From positions 4,870 to 68,869 of the forward strand of contig CAYTWT010000229.1 of the NCBI GenBank assembly GCA_964442185.1: a stretch of 64,000 nucleotides of DNA. The letters run 5' to 3'. The notes under the pieces are model-generated. The model was not told where the DNA came from, did not search any database, and saw nothing but the letters and a program-made list of their open reading frames with translations. Below are positions 59,973 to 64,000 of this stretch, in pieces (the stretch's first letter is position 1; each line of letters starts with the position of its first letter). A program made the position numbers and the translations under genes. Source of the DNA: CADEEV01 sp964442185 (GTDB taxonomy: Bacteria > Acidobacteriota > Vicinamibacteria > Fen-336).

Positions 59973-61079
59973 TTGACGAAGCGTCTTGCCACGGCGCTGG
60001 CCGCAGCTCTTGTCGCGGCCTGCGCCGTCAAGCTGGCACCTCCCCCGACATTGTTCCCCGTCACGACCGCCTGGAGGGCCGCCGTGGGCGGCCTGATCGA
60101 GCCGCCGCTCGCGACCGATGGCACGCGCCTGTTCGTGGCAACCCGCGACGGGCTCGTCGCGCTAAGTGTCGCCGACGGCCAGCAGCTGTGGAAGACGAGG
60201 GGACGCGGCCGCATCTCGGCGCTGGGTGAGATCCTGCTGCTCCGCGAGGACGATGGCCGCGTGCGCCGCCTCGACCCGGCAACGGGAGCGGAACAGTGGC
60301 GCTCCGCTTCGGGTGTCAGCGGCGAGTTGCCAGCCGTCATCGACGGCGACCTTGCATTCGTAGCGGGCGATGGACTGGCGGCGCTCTCCGCGGCGGATGG
60401 TCAGCCGCTCTGGACCAGCCGGGAGAAGATCAGCAGCCTGCCAGTCGCCTCCGGGGCGCAGCTTCTCACGGGCGGGGAGGACGGAACCGTGCGTAGCCGC
60501 GAGCGCGCCACGGGGGCGTCCCGCTGGAGTTTCGCTTCGGTCGGGGCAGTCCAGGCGCCCGTCTTAGTCGATGGCGACCACGTGCTCGCCGGCACCGCCG
60601 ATCGGCGCTTCCTGGCGCTGCGCGCCGCGAAGGGTACGCCGCGCTGGCGCTGGAAAGTCGGCGCCGACGTCGCCCAGGCGGCCGTCGTGCTGGGTCCGGC
60701 GGTGCTGTTCGTGTCCTACGACAACATCCTGTACGCCGTGGGCCGGGGCAACGGTCATCTGCGCTGGCGCGGCGCCTTGCCCTCGCGGCCGCTCTCCGGC
60801 CCGCTCCTTTTGGGCAACGCCGTGCTGGTCGCCTGCCTCGAAAGCGACATCCTCGGCTTCGACGCCCGCAACGGACGGCGCCTGGGTGTTCTCAAGACGC
60901 CCGCCGAGATCCGCACAGCTCCGCTCGTGATCGGCGATCGACTCTACGTCGGATTGCGCGACCGCAGCGTGATCGCGCTGGCGCTCGACCAGACGCCCGC
61001 GCCCGAACAGGCCCCGACGCCCTCTCCCGCGCCGGGCGCCCCAAAAAAGGGCAAGGAAAACCCGGTTCCCCTTCCTTGA
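59973..61079 (+). CDS. BamB-like PQQ-repeat beta-propeller lipoprotein
   Basis: The 368-aa protein has a lipoprotein signal (MTKRLATALAAALVAAC, Cys17) and a seven- to eight-bladed propeller of PQQ-like repeats: GLVALSVADGQQLWKTRG, VRRLDPATGAEQWRSASG, FLALRAAKGTPRWRWKVG. It resembles BamB, the outer-membrane assembly lipoprotein, though other PQQ-repeat lipoproteins exist and no bam gene is adjacent. The TTG start lacks a ribosome site and sits just after a -10 element. The C-terminus is Pro-rich. Confidence 0.75.
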   Translation: MTKRLATALAAALVAACAVKLAPPPTLFPVTTAWRAAVGGLIEPPLATDGTRLFVATRDGLVALSVADGQQLWKTRGRGRISALGEILLLREDDGRVRRLDPATGAEQWRSASGVSGELPAVIDGDLAFVAGDGLAALSAADGQPLWTSREKISSLPVASGAQLLTGGEDGTVRSRERATGASRWSFASVGAVQAPVLVDGDHVLAGTADRRFLALRAAKGTPRWRWKVGADVAQAAVVLGPAVLFVSYDNILYAVGRGNGHLRWRGALPSRPLSGPLLLGNAVLVACLESDILGFDARNGRRLGVLKTPAEIRTAPLVIGDRLYVGLRDRSVIALALDQTPAPEQAPTPSPAPGAPKKGKENPVPLP

Positions 61080-61141
61080 CAAGCGAGGATGCCAGCGACG
61101 AAACTACAGGGTCGCCGTTTAACCTGAGGAGCTGACGTCAC

Positions 61142-61924
61142 ATGTTCTTGAAGCCTCTTGCGAAACTGGTCCTTCTGGGTGGCCTGCCCTTCGCCGCGGC
61201 CTGCGGCGGTGGCGAGGCCCCCAAGTCCGCCGAGGCTCCTGCCGAGGCCCCTGCGGCGGCTCCGGCGGCCGCACCCGCGGGCGGCTCCGGCTCGATCGGT
61301 GGCAAGATCGCCTTCGACGGCGCCGCCCCGGCGGCCGAAAGGGTCAAGCTCAGCGCCGATCCGAAGTGCGCCGCGATGCACAAGGGCGGCCTCGAGCGTC
61401 AGCTGATCCACGTCAAGGACGGCGGACTGGCGGAGGTGCTCGTCTACGTCAAGAGCGGGGCCTCAGGCAGCTACCCGGCACCGGCCGAGCCCGTGCTCCT
61501 CGACCAGCGCGGGTGCGACTACACACCGCACATGCTGGCGATGGTCGCGGGCCAAAAACTCAAGATCCGCAACAGCGACGACACGCTCCACAACATCCAC
61601 CCGCGTCCGCAGCTCAACACCGAATTCAACATCGGCCAGCCCCGGCAGGGCATGGAGTCGGAGCGGGGCTTCGACAAGCCGGAGATGCTGATCCCCGTCG
61701 GCTGCGACGTCCACCCCTGGATGCGCGCCTACATCTCTGTCCTGAGCAACCCGTTCTTCGCCGTCACGGGTGAGGACGGCACGTTCGAAATCAAGGGCTT
61801 GCCGGTCGGCGAGTACGAGATCGAGGCCGTTCACGGCAAGCTCGGCAAGGACAAGGCTGTCAGCGGCAAGGTCACGGTCAAGGCCGGCGAGGCCGCAAAG
61901 CTCGACCTCTCACTCAAGGGCTAG
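61142..61924 (+). CDS. Cupredoxin-like lipoprotein with carboxypeptidase-regulatory-like C-terminus
   Basis: The 260-aa lipoprotein (lipobox FAAAC, Cys21) has an Ala/Pro/Glu-rich spacer (25-50), a cupredoxin-type fold (about 55-200) and a beta-sandwich end (VTGEDGTFEIKGLPVGEYEI). Possible type-1 copper ligands are His150 in DTLHNIHP, Cys188, His191 and Met194 in VGCDVHPWM. It precedes ctaA and ctaB, so an electron-transfer or copper-delivery role near the terminal oxidase is plausible. ATG 61142 follows GAGGAG in the 62-bp gap. Confidence 0.75.
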   Translation: MFLKPLAKLVLLGGLPFAAACGGGEAPKSAEAPAEAPAAAPAAAPAGGSGSIGGKIAFDGAAPAAERVKLSADPKCAAMHKGGLERQLIHVKDGGLAEVLVYVKSGASGSYPAPAEPVLLDQRGCDYTPHMLAMVAGQKLKIRNSDDTLHNIHPRPQLNTEFNIGQPRQGMESERGFDKPEMLIPVGCDVHPWMRAYISVLSNPFFAVTGEDGTFEIKGLPVGEYEIEAVHGKLGKDKAVSGKVTVKAGEAAKLDLSLKG

Positions 61925-61929
61925 CCCCC

Positions 61930-62937
61930 TTGTCTGCGAACTCCGGGGCGGATCCCCGCCGGCAGCCTTTGGGGTCGTCCCGGAGTTCCTCGCCTTGCTA
62001 TCGCCCCTGGCGCCACCGCCTGGCGCTGCTCACGGCCGGCGCGACGCTTTGCTTGATCTTCGCTGGGGGCCTGGTCACGAGCACGGGCTCTGGACTCGCG
62101 GTCCCCGACTGGCCGCTGTCCTACGGAATGCTCATGCCCCCGATGGTCGGCGGCATCTTCTATGAGCACGGCCACCGCATGTTCGCGAGCGCCGTCGGCT
62201 TCTTGACGCTGCTGCTCGCCCTATGGACCGCCGTGGACGAGCCGCGGCGCGGCGTGCGTCGGCTCGCCTGGGCTGGTCTGCTCGCCGTCGTGGCGCAGGG
62301 TGTGCTGGGTGGCCTGACGGTGCTCTATCTGCTGCCAACGCCCGTCTCCGTCGCGCACGCCTGTCTCGCTCAGACCTTCTTCTGCATCACCGTCGCCCTG
62401 GCTTATGTGATGTCGCGCGAGTGGCTCGCGGCGCCCGAGCCGCGCGGAGACGCGGCCGGGATTCGGGGAGCAGCCCTGCTCGCGACCGCCATCGTGTGGC
62501 TTCAGCTGCTCTTGGGCGCGGTGATGCGACACATGGGCGCGGGCCTCGCGATCCCGGACTTTCCCCTGGCCTTTGGCCGTGCCATCCCGGCTTTCGAAAG
62601 CGCTGCGATCGTCGTGCACTTCGCGCATCGACTTGGCGCCCTGCTCGTGCTCGTATTCGTCGTGCGGCTCTCCCTCGCAGCCCGGCGTTCATCCGAGCCC
62701 CTGTTCAAGCGGCCAGCCAGCCTCGCGCTCGGCCTGGCCCTCGTGCAGATCGGCCTGGGCGCGACTAGCGTCCTGACCGCGAAGGCCGTGACACCCACCA
62801 CCTTCCACGTCGCCACGGGCGCCGCACTCCTGGGCAGTTGCTGGTTCGTGGCCCTGCGCGCGATTCGCCACGCTCGGCCGGCGTCTTTACCCGCGAACCG
62901 CATGGCCGTCGTGGTCGGCACTCCCTCGGCCGCATGA
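61930..62937 (+). CDS. ctaA: Heme A synthase (COX15/CtaA)
   Basis: CtaA oxidises the C8 methyl of heme O to give heme A. The 335-aa protein has eight hydrophobic segments in two similar halves and the heme-ligand histidines in YEHGHRMFASAVG, VSVAHACLAQ, VHFAHRLGALL and TTFHVATGAAL. TTG 61930 begins 5 bp after the lipoprotein stop; no earlier ATG fits. The gene overlaps ctaB by 4 bp. Confidence 0.93.
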   Translation: MSANSGADPRRQPLGSSRSSSPCYRPWRHRLALLTAGATLCLIFAGGLVTSTGSGLAVPDWPLSYGMLMPPMVGGIFYEHGHRMFASAVGFLTLLLALWTAVDEPRRGVRRLAWAGLLAVVAQGVLGGLTVLYLLPTPVSVAHACLAQTFFCITVALAYVMSREWLAAPEPRGDAAGIRGAALLATAIVWLQLLLGAVMRHMGAGLAIPDFPLAFGRAIPAFESAAIVVHFAHRLGALLVLVFVVRLSLAARRSSEPLFKRPASLALGLALVQIGLGATSVLTAKAVTPTTFHVATGAALLGSCWFVALRAIRHARPASLPANRMAVVVGTPSAA

Positions 62938-63815
62938 GCTCCCCAGCCCTCGCGGCGCGTCGCGTGGTCGCGGCCGACTACACCGAGCTGACCAAGCCCC
63001 GCATCACGACCATGGTGATGTTAACGGCGCTGGTGGGCTATGTGATGGCCTCGAGCGGCGCTGTCGACACTTCCGGCCTCGCGGCGATGCTCGCCGGGAC
63101 GGGTCTGGTGGCGGCAGGCGCGAGCGTGCTCAACATGGTGCTCGAGCGCCGCACCGATGCGCTCATGCACCGAACGCGCGAGCGGCCGATCCCGTCCGGC
63201 CGGCTGCGTCCCATCGAAGCCTCGCTCTTCGGGATGGTCCTGACGACGCTCGGCCTCGCGTTGCTCGCGTGGCTCTCGGGCACCCCGGCCGCGGCGGTGG
63301 CTCTCGTCACCTGGGTTTCCTACCTCTTTTTCTATACGCCGCTCAAGACCCGCACGTCGCTCTCGACGATCGTCGGCGCCTTCCCCGGGGCGTTGCCGCC
63401 AGTCATCGGCTGGGCCGCGGCCCGGGGCACGATCGACCCCGGCGCTTACGTGCTCTTCGCCATCCTGTTTCTCTGGCAGATCCCCCACTTCCTCGCGATC
63501 GCCTGGATCTACCGGGAGGACTACGCGCGCGGCGGCCTGCCGATGCTTCCGGTCGTCGATCCCGAGGGCCGCATGACGGGCCGACAGGCCGTGGCCAACA
63601 GCTTGGCGTTGCTGCTCGTGAGTCTCGCCCCGGCGGCTGCCGGCATGGCCGGCCGCCTCTACCTGGGCGGCGCGGTCGTGCTCGGCCTGCTGCTCACCGC
63701 CGCCGCGGTTCGTGTCGCGGTCGTTCGCAGCCTGGCCTCGGCCCGCACGCTGTTCCTCGCGTCGATCGTCTATCTAGCCACGCTCAACGCCCTGCTCCTC
63801 GCCGATCGTCTGTAG
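62934..63815 (+). CDS. ctaB: Protoheme IX farnesyltransferase (COX10/CtaB)
   Basis: CtaB attaches farnesyl to heme B to form heme O. The 293-aa UbiA-family membrane protein has the prenyl-diphosphate motif NMVLERRTDALMHRTRERPI and second motif YTPLKTRTSLSTIVGAFPGAL, with about eight or nine membrane helices. ATG 62934 overlaps the ctaA stop. With ctaA it provides heme A for a cytochrome c oxidase, presumably encoded beyond the right edge. Confidence 0.95.
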   Translation: MSSPALAARRVVAADYTELTKPRITTMVMLTALVGYVMASSGAVDTSGLAAMLAGTGLVAAGASVLNMVLERRTDALMHRTRERPIPSGRLRPIEASLFGMVLTTLGLALLAWLSGTPAAAVALVTWVSYLFFYTPLKTRTSLSTIVGAFPGALPPVIGWAAARGTIDPGAYVLFAILFLWQIPHFLAIAWIYREDYARGGLPMLPVVDPEGRMTGRQAVANSLALLLVSLAPAAAGMAGRLYLGGAVVLGLLLTAAAVRVAVVRSLASARTLFLASIVYLATLNALLLADRL

Positions 63816-63864
63816 CCAGACGCTTCTTGTCGGCTTCTCCAGCGGCGAGCCAGTTGACCAAGTC

Positions 63865-63894
63865 TTGACGGCGCGGCGAGGTCTGCGGTAAGGT
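63865..63894 (+). promoter_or_regulatory. Possible promoter for the gene at the right edge
   Basis: TTGACG (63865-63870), 18 bp, then TAAGGT (63889-63894) lie 55 bp before an ATG with a good ribosome site. A second TTGACC at 63854 has no matching -10. The -10 is weak. Confidence 0.35.
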
Positions 63895-63948
63895 TCGCCG
63901 CGAAACTCGCCGCACATCATTCATAGCTGTGGTCTTGGAGGGCAGCGG

Positions 63949-64000
63949 ATGGCCAAACTGCAGGGCCTCATGTTCGGGCTGGCGACGCTCGTCCTGGTGG
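63949..64000 (+). CDS. Start of an unidentified gene (truncated by right edge)
   Basis: ATG 63949 with GGAGGG at 63937-63942 opens a frame reading MAKLQGLMFGLATLVLV to the edge, a likely signal peptide or membrane anchor. Downstream of ctaA and ctaB it could be a cytochrome-oxidase component or assembly factor, but the fragment is too short to identify. Confidence 0.55.
   Translation, partial: MAKLQGLMFGLATLVLV

Overview
The window is gene-dense, high-GC bacterial chromosome with long co-directional runs, 1-14 bp gene overlaps and frequent GTG or TTG starts. It encodes a Gram-negative envelope (TolQRAB-Pal-CpoB, LptB with an LptC/LptA-type protein), the neighbourhood lptB-rpoN-hpf-hprK-rapZ-PTS, FtcD, type III glutamine synthetase and a regulatory PTS. 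Together these suggest an uncultivated deltaproteobacterial-type lineage (Myxococcota, Desulfobacterota or Binatota-like). That placement is inferred from gene content. No IS element, CRISPR array, tRNA or rRNA was recognised.

Left part (1-24.6 kb). The tail of a ClpA gene is followed by an arginine operon, argC-argB-argD-argA(GNAT)-argG-argJ-argH, which runs into aat. In front of argC lies what looks like a complete transcription attenuator: a promoter, a 25-codon leader ORF with seven Arg codons, mutually exclusive RNA pairings and an intrinsic terminator. ClpA, Aat and Bpt together are enzymes of the bacterial N-degron pathway. After a HEAT/DUF349 protein, FtcD and DinB, a long minus-strand run (about 21.7 to 14.0 kb) holds a radical SAM enzyme, an SDR, a serine-palmitoyltransferase-like enzyme, an acetoacetate-decarboxylase-like protein, a lipid kinase, an acyltransferase, a Tam41-like nucleotidyltransferase, a CDP-alcohol phosphotransferase and YbaK. 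This resembles an operon for a sphingolipid-like or modified phospholipid. A methyltransferase follows, joined to a GT-C-like membrane protein that has no usable start codon.

Middle (24.6-43.2 kb). ParAB, a DUF151 nuclease, MiaB and RecN are on the minus strand. The Tol-Pal operon (tolQ-tolR-tolA-tolB-pal-cpoB) runs on the plus strand into ssb and then a three-gene phenolic-lipid cassette (type III PKS, methyltransferase, FAD hydroxylase). Glutamine synthetase III, a YceI protein and a fused alpha/beta 2-oxoacid dehydrogenase E1 follow.

Right part (43.2-64 kb). A small accessory patch (short hypothetical, Phd-like antitoxin, truncated RelE-like toxin) borders a minus-strand block transcribed from lptC/A through lptB, rpoN, hpf, hprK, rapZ, EIIA-Man, HPr and EI to a cupin. 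It looks like a signalling PTS with HPr kinase and no visible sugar permease. Upstream are accA, dnaE (with a palindromic repeat inserted in frame) and guaA. On the plus strand are a BamB-like lipoprotein, a cupredoxin-like lipoprotein and the heme A genes ctaA and ctaB, suggesting aerobic respiration with a heme-copper oxidase encoded just beyond the right edge.
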